NCBI GenBank assembly: GCA_036244855.1
Contig: BQKZ01004858.1
Span: forward strand, 21,734-36,314
Direction: 5' to 3'
DNA from: Temnopleurus reevesii
Taxonomy: Eukaryota; Echinodermata; Echinoidea; Temnopleuroida; Temnopleuridae
DNA length: 14,581 nt
Of this stretch, positions 8,363 to 14,581 are shown one piece after another (within the stretch, counting starts at the first letter, position 1; every line of letters begins with the position of its first letter). The notes beneath the pieces are model-generated. The model did no database searches and had not been told where the DNA came from. It saw only the letters and a program-made list of their open reading frames with translations. A program made the translations under genes and the position numbers.

Positions 8363-9102
8363 GTAAGTCTTGGCTCTTATCATCTAGCAGTATAACCAGA
8401 TGAAGGATCGAATCCTTCGTCACGTAGAGGCCTCTGGACCGCTTCAGGACCCCAAGGTAAGTCTTGGCTCTTACCATCTAGCAGTATAACCAGATGAAGG
8501 ATCGAATCCTTCGTCACGTAGAGGCCTCTGGACCACTTCGGAACCTCAAGGTAAGTCTTAGTCTTATCACTTAGCAGTACAACCAGATGAAGGATCTAAT
8601 CCTGCACCATGTAGAGGCCTCTTGACTGCTTCAGGACCCCAAGGTGAGTCTCTTATCACGTAGCAGTACAACCAGATGAAGGATCTAATCCTATGCCATG
8701 TAGAGGCCTCTGGACCGCTTCAGGACCCTAACGCAAGTCTTGGCTCTTATCATCCAGCAATACAACCAGATGAAGGATCGAATCCTATGCAGTGTAGAGG
8801 CTTCTGGACTGCTTCAGGACCCCAAGGTAAGTCTTGGCTCTTACCATCTAGCAGTATAACCAGATGAAGGATCGAATCCTTCGTCACGTAGAGGCCTCTG
8901 GACAGGCTTCAGGACCTCAAGGTAAGTCTTAGTTTTATCACTTAGCAGTACAACCAGATGAAGGATCTAATCCTGCACCATGTAGAGGCCTCTGGACCGC
9001 TTCAGGACCCCAAGGTAAGTCTTGGCTCTTATCCAGTAGTAAAACCAGAAGGATCTAATCCTGTGCCATGTAGAGGCCTCTGGACCGCTTCAGGACCCCA
9101 AG
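8287..9102 (+). repeat. Tandem array of exon 8 3' end plus splice donor (9 units, about 94 bp)
   Basis: The unit starts in the exon at CATCCAGCAATACAACCAG, runs through GACCCCAAG and the donor GTAAGTCTTGGCTCTTAT, then repeats. AACCAGA landmarks occur at 8300, 8394, 8488, 8581, 8670, 8764, 8858, 8952 and 9043 (spacing 89-94). Unit 1 is the real exon end; unit 9 runs into unique intron sequence as AAGGTAAGAAATC. Seven of the eight extra copies keep a GTAAGT, GTGAGT or GTAAGA donor; unit 5 has GCAAGT. Unit 4 carries an in-frame TGA and unit 7 a one-base insertion, so most copies are not under coding constraint. The breakpoint is clearest before unit 6, which keeps the exon-like CATCCAGCAATACAACC. 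Confidence 0.95.
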
Positions 9103-9588
9103 GTAAGAAATCATGAAAATGCGTGTGTGACTTGGGTATGAAAATGATGATCTTGTTAACATGAGCTAGATGGTAATATTCACTGGGATAGGGACCACCT
9201 TACCATTGAATGCATACAGATCTTTATGAGGATTTATATTCTTAAAATGCCCGAAATGCATCTGCCTTTCATTTTATCAAACACGATGTAGTATTCTTCA
9301 CACAAAAGTGGTGTCAGTGGTTGCATTATGTATCTCGTCCTACTACATGGCATCATGTACAAGGCAATATTGATGAACGGTCCTTTCCCTTGAAGGCAAA
9401 ACTATAGAGAACTGAGAGAAACACGGCGAGCAAAGGGGGCACGCACAGCAATTGCTTTAGGCTAATATTATTATATTGTATTGAAGCGAAACATTATGAA
9501 AGTGATATATAACTCTTTTTTGGCAGTGTGTTTGTGTCTGATTTCTGTTTTGATATACCCTTTCTCTCTTTGCTCTGGATTCACACAG
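8363..9588 (+). other. Intron 8, with exon-derived tandem array
   Basis: The first 740 bp are tandem copies of the exon 8 3' end (see 8287-9102). The rest (9103-9588) is AT-rich, with no exon seen. The acceptor is a pyrimidine-rich tract ending ttcacacag. Confidence 0.75.
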
Positions 9589-9768
9589 CCTGGAATGGCT
9601 TGCCTGTCAAGATACGCAGAAGACGGATCCTGGTATCGTGTGACCATCCAGACAGTTGACAAGGATCGAACGGCCAGCGTCATCATGTTGGACTTTGGCA
9701 ATGAAGAGAAGGTGCCCTTCGGTGAGCTAAGACCTGCCTCTGCAGAGATCATGCAGTATCCTGTCTTT
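9589..9768 (+). CDS. TDRD1: Exon 9: Tudor core of domain 1
   Basis: The exon encodes residues 565-624 and is symmetric (60 codons, phase 0-0). It contains the Tudor barrel signatures CLSRYAEDGSWYRVTI and VIMLDFGNEEKVPFGELRP. By analogy with SND1 and other extended Tudors, the methylarginine cage positions are Y573, Y580, M597 and F600, with N602 contacting the arginine. The third cage position is Met where an aromatic is usual. Splice sites are acacag|CC and TTT|GTAAGTG. Its neighbours supply the SN-like half of the module. Confidence 0.93.
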
Positions 9769-10179
9769 GTAAGTGAATATACATCAAACCTCTATTTATT
9801 ATTCTTCTCCCCAATCAAGGGAATTCTGGGAAATTTTTCTCCTGTTCATGCAGTTTTGAAAAAAAGTCAGGGAATGATGTAAAATCTTACCAAAAATCAC
9901 AGAAAAATCATGCAAATAGCATAGGTCTCAACTTCATGTTCATATTATGTAGTGGTATGAAATGCAAGATGCCAAAATTCATGTGCATTTTCCCACTTAG
10001 AAAAGATTATAAGTTAAAAGCCCTCCTATAAGTCTTATAAACTGTACGGAAGTAAACCCTATAGATGAACATATTAACAATTATGATAAGATTGAAACCA
10101 AGAGGAAGAATCCTTGAATGACAAAGAGATTTTATGTTTCACTAAAGTAGATCTATCCATATGTCTTTCCTCCTGACAG
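9769..10179 (+). other. Intron 9
   Basis: GTAAGTG donor, tttcctcctgacag acceptor. AT-rich; no repeat or exon seen. Confidence 0.75.
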
Positions 10180-10357
10180 GCCCTACACTGCGCTATTGCC
10201 GGAATAGAACCAAGGGGTACCTCGGGCAAGTGGTGTCATGAGAGTAACAATCTGATGCACAATCTCACAAAGGATTCCCTGATGCACACCATCCGCTTTG
10301 AAGGAAAGAATGCTGGAATTCATCAGGTTGTTCTCAAAACAGATGATGGAAAATCAG
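10180..10357 (+). CDS. TDRD1: Exon 10: C-terminal SN-like half of extended Tudor domain 1
   Basis: The exon encodes residues 625-683 plus one base: ALHCAIAGIEPRGTSGKW, then the helix CHESNNLMHNLTKDSLMHTI and RFEGKNAGIHQVVLKTDDGK. The A-x-x-C-x-(I/L)-AGI-x-P opening right after the Tudor core is typical of TDRD extended Tudor modules. The donor is TCAG|GTGGGTCAG (phase 1), weaker than those of the other exons. The last 100 or so bases with the donor are duplicated twice in intron 10. Confidence 0.92.
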
Positions 10358-10371
10358 GTGGGTCAGAGGTC

Positions 10372-10450
10372 TGGTGGTGGTGGTTGGGATGATGGTGGGG
10401 GGTAGGGGTGGTGGTTGGGTAATGGTGGGTGGGTGGTGGTTGGTTGGTGG
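10372..10450 (+). repeat. Imperfect GGT/GGGT microsatellite
   Basis: A nearly pure G/T tract with several GGG to GGGGGG runs, 14 bp after the exon 10 donor. It separates exon 10 from the first extra copy of its tail. On the transcript strand it could form a G-quadruplex. Confidence 0.85.
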
Positions 10451-10562
10451 AGCACAACGTCACAAAGGATTCCCTGATGCACACCATCTGATTTGAAGGA
10501 AAGAATGCTGGAATTCATCAGGTGGTTCTCAAAACAGATGATGGAAAATCAGGTGGGTCAGA
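10450..10562 (+). pseudogene. Exon 10 tail, duplicate copy 2 (broken)
   Basis: It is nearly identical to 10255-10367, offset by 195 bp, including the donor and GTGGGTCAGA. In the exon frame the Arg codon CGC has become TGA. No polypyrimidine-AG acceptor precedes it (the flank is GGT-rich), so it is unlikely to be spliced in. It ends exactly at the N at 10563. Confidence 0.9.
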
Positions 10563-10563
10563 N

Positions 10564-10741
10564 CAGTTTGTTGAGTTTCTTGAGCCCCTCCAATGACTCC
10601 ATGCCTCCATAGAATGCTATAGAAGGCACACACAGACTGTAGATGGAACTCACTACTAAGTCTTCGAGATCCTTCAGAAAACTCATCTTACCAACATCAT
10701 ACAGCATCATTCCTTCTAAATCCATTATGCTCACAGAGTTA
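10564..10741 (-). CDS. Partial exon B of an unidentified leucine-rich gene (antisense)
   Basis: On the minus strand, tctccccag|T at 10742 opens a frame of 59 codons: NSVSIMDLEGMMLYDVGKMS, then FLKDLEDLVVSSIYSLCVPS and a Leu/Lys-rich end (ESLEGLKKLNKL). The first base completes codon AG|T from the exon at 11504-11673, so phase agrees across the intron. The frame stops being meaningful at the N (10563), after which the sequence is TDRD1-type. Leucine spacing is reminiscent of LRR proteins, but the family is not recognised. It is truncated. Confidence 0.6.
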
Positions 10742-11503
10742 CTGGGGAGAAAAGTAGTGAAAAGCAGCTTTATTACTTTCATATGCAATTTCAATTTCAC
10801 TGAACACAATTTTCACTTTCATCCTACACTTTAATTTCAAGCTTAAAATTTGAATGTTCATTTTCATTTATCATGTCACTTCAACTTTTTCAAATTTCAT
10901 CAATTTTCATCCATACATGCAAACAGGAAATCACAAAAATTGCAAATAAAATTATGACAAAATAGCTGAAAGGATTTTTTTTCAATGGGATCAATGATCA
11001 TGGTTGCTTGTTTGAGCGCAAGAAAATGTTAATGTCTTGGTGAAAATCAGTTGGTGTTCTTCCAAGGATGAATGAATATTGATGCATTAGTTGCATTTGA
11101 TACATTATATCATATTGAGCATCCGTAAAACCCATCACACACTAAATGAGCGAATTGCATTCCAACTCAAATTGCAGAGAATCGTTTTAAATCATACACA
11201 TTTCTTTTGAGTGTTATGATGCAACATTATTTTCGCAGGACTCAGAGCCATTTGAATTTTTCTCATTTCAGTTTTTCTTCTGATCAGAGAGCTTGGAGTA
11301 CAATAATTAATCTGAGTATTAAAAATGTAAATCAAAAATATTTCAGATAAACCCAATTATACTTTCGTGAAAAATTAGATCATAACTGATGTACAGTGGG
11401 CTTATATTTGAAAATAAATCTCCAAATTATTTAGAATTGCACTTTCAAGAGAACTTTCAAAAACTGATTTCTACTTCCAAATACCCTGTCTGAACTGTTT
11501 TAC
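10742..11503 (-). other. Intron of the antisense leucine-rich fragment
   Basis: On the minus strand it begins GTAAAAC and ends ctacttttctccccag. AT-rich, no further exon seen. It lies inside intron 10 of the plus-strand gene. Confidence 0.55.
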
Positions 11504-11673
11504 CTTGACACAGATGGTAGAAGGCACATGACATGAAGGATCTTGAGCTGAGGCATGTTCTCTATGATCTTTAACAGATCAGCTTTCTCAATCGCACCAA
11601 AGTAAAGAGCATGAACATCAGTGAGCTTGATGATGGACTTGATAGCTTTCCAGCTGGGAAGAGCATGGATATC
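11504..11673 (-). CDS. Exon A of an unidentified leucine-rich gene (antisense)
   Basis: On the minus strand, a pyrimidine-rich tract ending ctcctttgtag precedes 170 nt encoding DIHALPSWKAIKSIIKLTDV, then HALYFGAIEKADLLKIIENM and PQLKILHVMCLLPSVS. The donor is TCAAG|GTAAAAC and the exon ends in phase 2, matching the exon at 10564-10741. The peptide is rich in Leu/Ile with helix-strand alternation like degenerate leucine-rich repeats (NMPQLKILHV). The family is not recognised. Splice sites, phase match and protein-like composition support a real exon. Upstream on its own strand it runs into ATC/ACC microsatellite. Confidence 0.6.
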
Positions 11674-11710
11674 CTACAAAGGAGATGGAGATGATGAGAT
11701 AGCAATATTA

Positions 11711-11863
11711 ATGATGGTGATGATGGTGGGGATGGTGATGGGGATGGTGGTGGTGGTGGTGGTGGTGGTGGTGGTGGTGATGGAGATGGTGGTGGTGGTG
11801 GTGGTGGTGGTGGTGGTAATGGAGATGGTGGTAGTGTTGGTGGTGGTGGTGGTGGTGGTGGTG
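11711..11863 (+). repeat. GGT/GAT microsatellite
   Basis: About 150 bp of GATGGT then (GGT)n with interruptions (GATGGAGAT). The long His- or Thr-only reading frames it produces on the minus strand are artefacts. Confidence 0.95.
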
Positions 11864-11975
11864 ATGCACAACCTCGCAAAGGATTCCCTGATGCACGCAA
11901 TCCGCTTTGAAGGAAAGAATGCAGGCATTCATCAGGTTGTTCTCAAAACAGATGATGGAAACTCAGGTGGGTCAG
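11862..11975 (+). pseudogene. Exon 10 tail, duplicate copy 3 (frame open)
   Basis: It matches 10253-10366, including the donor TCAG|GTGGGTCAG. The exon frame stays open, with changes such as Thr to Ala (twice) and Lys to Asn. It is flanked on the left by (GGT)n, which gives no acceptor, so inclusion in mRNA is doubtful. GGT-rich sequence follows on the right, as after exon 10 itself. Confidence 0.88.
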
Positions 11976-11978
11976 TGT

Positions 11979-12060
11979 TCTTGTGGTGGTGGTGGTATTG
12001 ATTGTGATAGTGGGGAGTTTTTGATGATGGTGGTGGTGGCTGTGGCAGCTGCAACGGTGG
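11979..12060 (+). repeat. GGT-rich low-complexity tract
   Basis: Interrupted GGT/GAT sequence after the third exon 10 tail copy. It parallels the tract at 10372-10450 after the first. Confidence 0.75.
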
Positions 12061-12109
12061 TAGTGGCATGAATGAGATCTCGGTGGTTTTGGGGAGTGAT
12101 GGCCATGTT

Positions 12110-12375
12110 AACGATGATGAAGTTAATAGTGATTTTGGTAATTGTAATGATGATGATGATGATGATGGTGGTGGTCGAAGGTGATGACAGAGATGATGAG
12201 GCTCATGATGAATATAATTATTTCAATGATAGCTGTAATTATTATGATTTTAATGATTGATGATGATGTTTTATATAATAATGGTGAATGTTATGATGAT
12301 AATGGTGATAATGATGGTGTTTGTATCAATATTATGGAGGTTTTGTTGGAAATGATGATAAAAGTAATGAGGAGG
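12110..12375 (+). repeat. GAT/AAT-rich degenerate microsatellite
   Basis: Long stretch of GATGAT, AATGGTGAT and related triplets, heavily interrupted, giving Met/Asp/Ile-only reading frames. No gene. Confidence 0.8.
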
Positions 12376-12483
12376 TCATTCAATTGATGTGCTGAATTTC
12401 TACATTGATCATTGTTAACATGTGGCACCTTTCAAAATGTATGTTCCATACCCAACTATTTCCTACCAACATTTTATCTTTAG

Positions 12484-12567
12484 GCCTGATATCTGTTGGT
12501 GATGCTTTGATCAAGCATGAACTGGCATGGCCCAAGGGCAGTCAGGCTTCTGCTTCTCCCAAGAAAG
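12484..12567 (+). CDS. TDRD1: Exon 11: end of extended Tudor domain 1 and linker
   Basis: The exon completes Gly684 and encodes residues 685-711: LISVGDALIKHELAWPKGSQ, then ASASPKK. The (S)VGDALIKHELA helix is the characteristic last helix of an extended Tudor module. It joins in frame to exon 10 (G|GC). The donor is again GC (AAAG|GCAAGT, phase 1). No GT site nearby allows a phase-correct join to exon 12. Confidence 0.87.
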
Positions 12568-12573
12568 GCAAGT
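12566..12573 (+). other. Non-canonical GC splice donor of intron 11
   Basis: AG|GCAAGT is a perfect GC-AG consensus donor. Joining 12567 to 13543 gives G|TT = Val712 and an open frame. Reading on without splicing meets TGA at 12603. Confidence 0.8.
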
Positions 12574-13542
12574 TCAAAAAATATTTTTTTCAAGTTACAT
12601 TATGAGCCTCACGATTGTTTCCTTTACTGTATAACAGGGATTAATTTTACTCTTCACATTTGATTAGCAATTTCAGACAAAGTGAAAACATTTTCAATAC
12701 TTTACTGTACAGTTCTATGTGAAAAATTTGCTAAACAAAATAACTTTTGTGTAGCAATCGAGCTTAAATGCATAGCAAGTTGCGATGCAATACCAGGAAA
12801 ATGATTCCCTGGTATAACAAGATTTACTGTAAACACAATATTTGACCCAAAATTGTATGGGATAGTTCGTTTGCTTATTGCAATACTTCATTACTTTCAA
12901 TCCAGAATGCTGTGTGATATTTAGTAGATATTTTTAGGGAGTTTATAATATCTGACAGTATTGTATAGCTTTTTCAGTTACTGTAGTTCACATGTAGCTA
13001 GTTGTTAGTCTATAAATTATGAATATGGTGAAAATAAAAAGATCATCTCAGCATTAATATTTGTTAATAACTTGTTAACTATCTGCTTTGTTCATAGGCT
13101 TTTCATCTTTAAATCCTCTTTCCAAACATGCCAGAGTGTGATGATCATAGAACTTGTCAATTTGTGGATGAAAAATTGAAAGAAAGTTATGATCTTCTGA
13201 AATTTATTTTCTTCTTTTCAAACCAGATCGTTGATTATTGTATCTTGCTCAAGATTGTTTTTGTTGAATTATCTCTCTTCTTTGATATACATGATAACAA
13301 TGATTTAACAAAAGGAAACAAGAAGGGAAAACAGAACACCACACATTAAGCATTGCAGACAAATAAATGTGACAAACTTAACAACTCCCATTCGAGCATG
13401 CACCATAGATGAACACACAATTTTATTTATTCTTTTTTGCTTTATTCAATTCCTTTGTTCCTTGCGCTGACTGTGCAGTGCACTTAAAACACCTGTATTT
13501 AGCAATTAATTAAAGTTATGTATAATTATTTGATCTTTATAG
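12568..13542 (+). other. Intron 11 (GC-AG)
   Basis: It contains the second copy of the dispersed repeat (about 12656-12815). The remainder is AT-rich; an open stretch at 13128-13349 looks like chance. Acceptor ttgatctttatag. Confidence 0.72.
12656..12815 (+). repeat. Dispersed repeat, copy B (partner at 4736-4895)
   Basis: Same order of blocks as copy A: TTTGATTAGCA, TCTATGTGAAAAA, TTGTGTAGCAATC, GCAATACCAGGA, GATTCCCTGG. GTATAACAGGGATT near 12633-12648 and GATTCCCTGGTATAAC at its right end are roughly inverted, suggesting terminal inverted repeats of a small DNA element. Confidence 0.7.
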
Positions 13543-13662
13543 TTCTGATGAGGGCATCCATGAAGCATATGAAGATCCCTATTGGAGGGGAACCAATGAA
13601 GATCGCTATCAATAACTATGTGAGCCCTACAGACATGCAGTGCCAGATCATTACAGCTGAAA
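13543..13662 (+). CDS. TDRD1: Exon 12: linker and start of extended Tudor domain 2
   Basis: The exon completes Val712 and encodes residues 713-751: LMRASMKHMKIPIGGEPMK, then IAINNYVSPTDMQCQIITAE. The stretch IAINNYVSPTDMQCQI resembles the first strands of an extended Tudor module (compare THCNNPGSFWIQV in exon 8), in which F/W-x-x-Q is replaced by MQCQ. Donor AAA|GTAAGTG, phase 1. Confidence 0.85.
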
Positions 13663-14355
13663 GTAAGTGTAGACAGGCAGTAAAGTAATTACCCAGTGGG
13701 ATCTTAAAAATGTTTAAAAGCAGAGAAATCAGACAAATGGGTAAAAAAGGTTAACGCAAATCAGACAATAGAATGCGTTATTAATATTTCAACGATATAG
13801 CAGTGATTTTTCATGCAAATTGGCAACCTTTGGTCATGTGATCTTACATACATGATGCAACTTGACTCTTCATTTGTCATTAGTTGTTGTTTTTTACGAA
13901 GCTGTATTAACCCAAGAATGCACAAATATATATTTTTAATACTTGAAAAGATGAATCTAAGTGGATCGATATCCATGTACTTAGATAAGATAGATTAGAC
14001 AACATCATTGTGCTTTAGCACGTCTCAACATTCTAAGTAATGTTATCTGAGCACTACCTCCAAGCTTTGATAGGAACATCATGATTCCACGTAACAAATA
14101 TGTATAGATATGGATCTGGAGCTGCCGTAATCACTAACCTTTACTTCGAACTGAGATAAATTTCTGCCAGTTGTGAATAGTGGACCTAGGGCCCGTGATA
14201 AATATATTTCCGATTGGTCGTACGATTGATGTCGATCGTAAGTCTATGAGAAATCATGTACTAAACATTTGCAATTGATCGCAATCTTTTATGTTGTAGG
14301 CAGGGGACTTGGAACATGTAAAGAATCTATATTCTTCTGTTTTTATTTGTATCAG
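13663..14355 (+). other. Intron 12
   Basis: GTAAGTG donor, tttgtatcag acceptor. A MITE-like segment may lie at 14190-14297. Otherwise AT-rich, with no exon seen. Confidence 0.72.
14190..14297. repeat. Possible MITE remnant
   Basis: It begins AGGGCCCGTGATAAATATA and carries repeated CGATTG/CGATCG cores (CGATTGGTCG, ACGATTGATG, TCGATCGTAAG, CAATTGATCGCAATC). The 'GGGCCCGT...ATAAA' start with internal ACGATTG motifs resembles small non-autonomous elements seen in marine invertebrates. This is from memory of the pattern and is not verified. Confidence 0.3.
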
Positions 14356-14469
14356 ATATGACCGCCATTGACAAGTTATCTTCAGCCCTGAATGCTTGTA
14401 TGGAGAGCCTACCCAAGCAGTCAAGCTTTACACCTCAGCTGGGAGAAGTTTGCTCTGGCAGGTTTACTC
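14356..14469 (+). CDS. TDRD1: Exon 13: extended Tudor domain 2 up to the barrel entry
   Basis: The exon completes Asn752 and encodes residues 753-789: MTAIDKLSSALNACMESLPK, then QSSFTPQLGEVCSGRFT, ending in the first base of codon 790. The helix plus 'LGEVCSGRFT' is the lead-in to a Tudor barrel (G-x-x-C-x-x-x-(F/Y)-T-x-DG-x-WYR). The barrel itself must lie on the next exon, outside the window. Splice sites are atcag|AT and ACTC|GTAAGTAG. Confidence 0.88.
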
Positions 14470-14481
14470 GTAAGTAGTATG

Positions 14482-14482
<1 letters not shown>

Positions 14483-14576
<94 letters not shown>
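14483..14576 (+). repeat. (GAT)n microsatellite, about 31 units
   Basis: An uninterrupted GAT run of 94 bp starting 13 bp after the exon 13 donor. The window ends just beyond it. Confidence 0.97.
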
Positions 14577-14581
14577 TTGAT

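Larger units (their letters stand above)
10358..12483 (+). other. Intron 10, highly rearranged
   Basis: It contains GGT-rich tracts, two extra copies of the exon 10 tail (10450-10562 and 11862-11975), a single N at 10563, two exon-like segments of another gene on the opposite strand (10564-10741 and 11504-11673), and a GAT-rich tract (12110-12375). The acceptor is ttatctttag. Confidence 0.8.
348..14469 (+). other. TDRD1: Gene model: RRM-MYND-multi-Tudor protein, TDRD1/Vreteno type (5' part, 13 exons)
   Basis: Thirteen exons join in one frame to give at least 789 residues. Intron phases in order are 2,0,2,2,1,2,0,0,0,1,1,1, and the exit after exon 13 is phase 1. Predicted domains are an RRM (about 43-118), two 19-residue repeat blocks in a disordered region (120-440), a MYND finger (447-482), an extended Tudor domain (519 to about 712) and the beginning of a second. 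In known relatives, Tudor domains bind symmetrically dimethylated arginines of Piwi proteins, and the MYND finger binds partner proteins in perinuclear germ granules during piRNA production. That role is inferred here from architecture only. Mouse TDRD1 has MYND plus four Tudors; Drosophila Vreteno has RRM, MYND and two Tudors. The symbol is given by family resemblance. More Tudor domains are expected downstream of the window. Confidence 0.8.

Noticed and set aside
8287..9102. CRISPR-like array
   Set aside because: Units of about 94 bp are contiguous and homologous throughout, without unique spacers, and derive from a coding exon; the context is eukaryotic.
11674..11932. Minus-strand frames made of poly-His, poly-Thr or poly-Pro
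   Set aside because: They are translations of the (GGT)n/(GAT)n microsatellite in three frames; no protein-like composition outside the repeat.
12072..12387. Met/Asp/Ile-rich plus-strand frames
   Set aside because: Products of degenerate GAT/AAT triplet repeats.
13128..13349. Open frame in intron 11 beginning MPECDDHRTCQFVDEKLKES
   Set aside because: The first half looks slightly protein-like, but no splice pair would fit the host frame (exons 11 and 12 already join in phase) and the second half is AT-driven Phe/Ile/Leu. Possible old pseudogene scrap at most.

Overview
This is a eukaryotic, intron-rich window carrying the 5' part of one large plus-strand gene. Thirteen exons (348-439 to 14356-14469) join in a single consistent frame into at least 789 residues, and the last one ends at a splice donor, so the gene continues past the window. 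Predicted domain order is an N-terminal RRM (residues about 43-118), a long low-complexity region with two different 19-residue tandem repeats (120-440), a MYND zinc finger with all eight ligands (447-482), a complete extended Tudor domain (about 519-712), and the start of a second one (from about 725). RRM-MYND-Tudor is the layout of Drosophila Vreteno, and MYND plus several Tudors is the layout of vertebrate TDRD1. The gene is therefore most likely a TDRD1/Vreteno-type piRNA-pathway scaffold of germline granules. AT-rich introns, foldback and MITE-like repeats and GAT/GGT microsatellites would fit a marine invertebrate deuterostome such as a sea urchin, but that is a guess, not a demonstration.

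Layout: 1-325 is upstream sequence or a 5' intron. Positions 348-4509 hold four exons that make the RRM, interrupted by a 2.2-kb intron with a GC donor. Positions 5311-6314 are one 1-kb exon encoding the disordered repeats. Positions 6983-7724 hold the MYND finger and a linker. Positions 8225-12567 hold the four exons of the first Tudor domain. Positions 13543-14469 hold the entry into the second Tudor domain. Two of the twelve complete introns (3 and 11) appear to use GC-AG splice sites; in both cases only the GC donor keeps the reading frame.

The unusual structure lies around the first Tudor domain. Intron 8 opens with eight extra copies of the 3' end of exon 8 plus its splice donor, about 94 bp each, with a four-unit higher-order repeat inside the array. 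Intron 10 holds two extra copies of the 3' end of exon 10 plus its donor, embedded in GGT-rich microsatellite. Between those two copies lies a piece of an unrelated leucine-rich gene on the opposite strand: two exons whose splice phases match, broken off at a single N at 10563. That N and the microsatellite on the other side make an assembly chimera as likely as a real insertion.

No bacterial genes, CRISPR arrays, rRNAs or intact autonomous transposons were seen.
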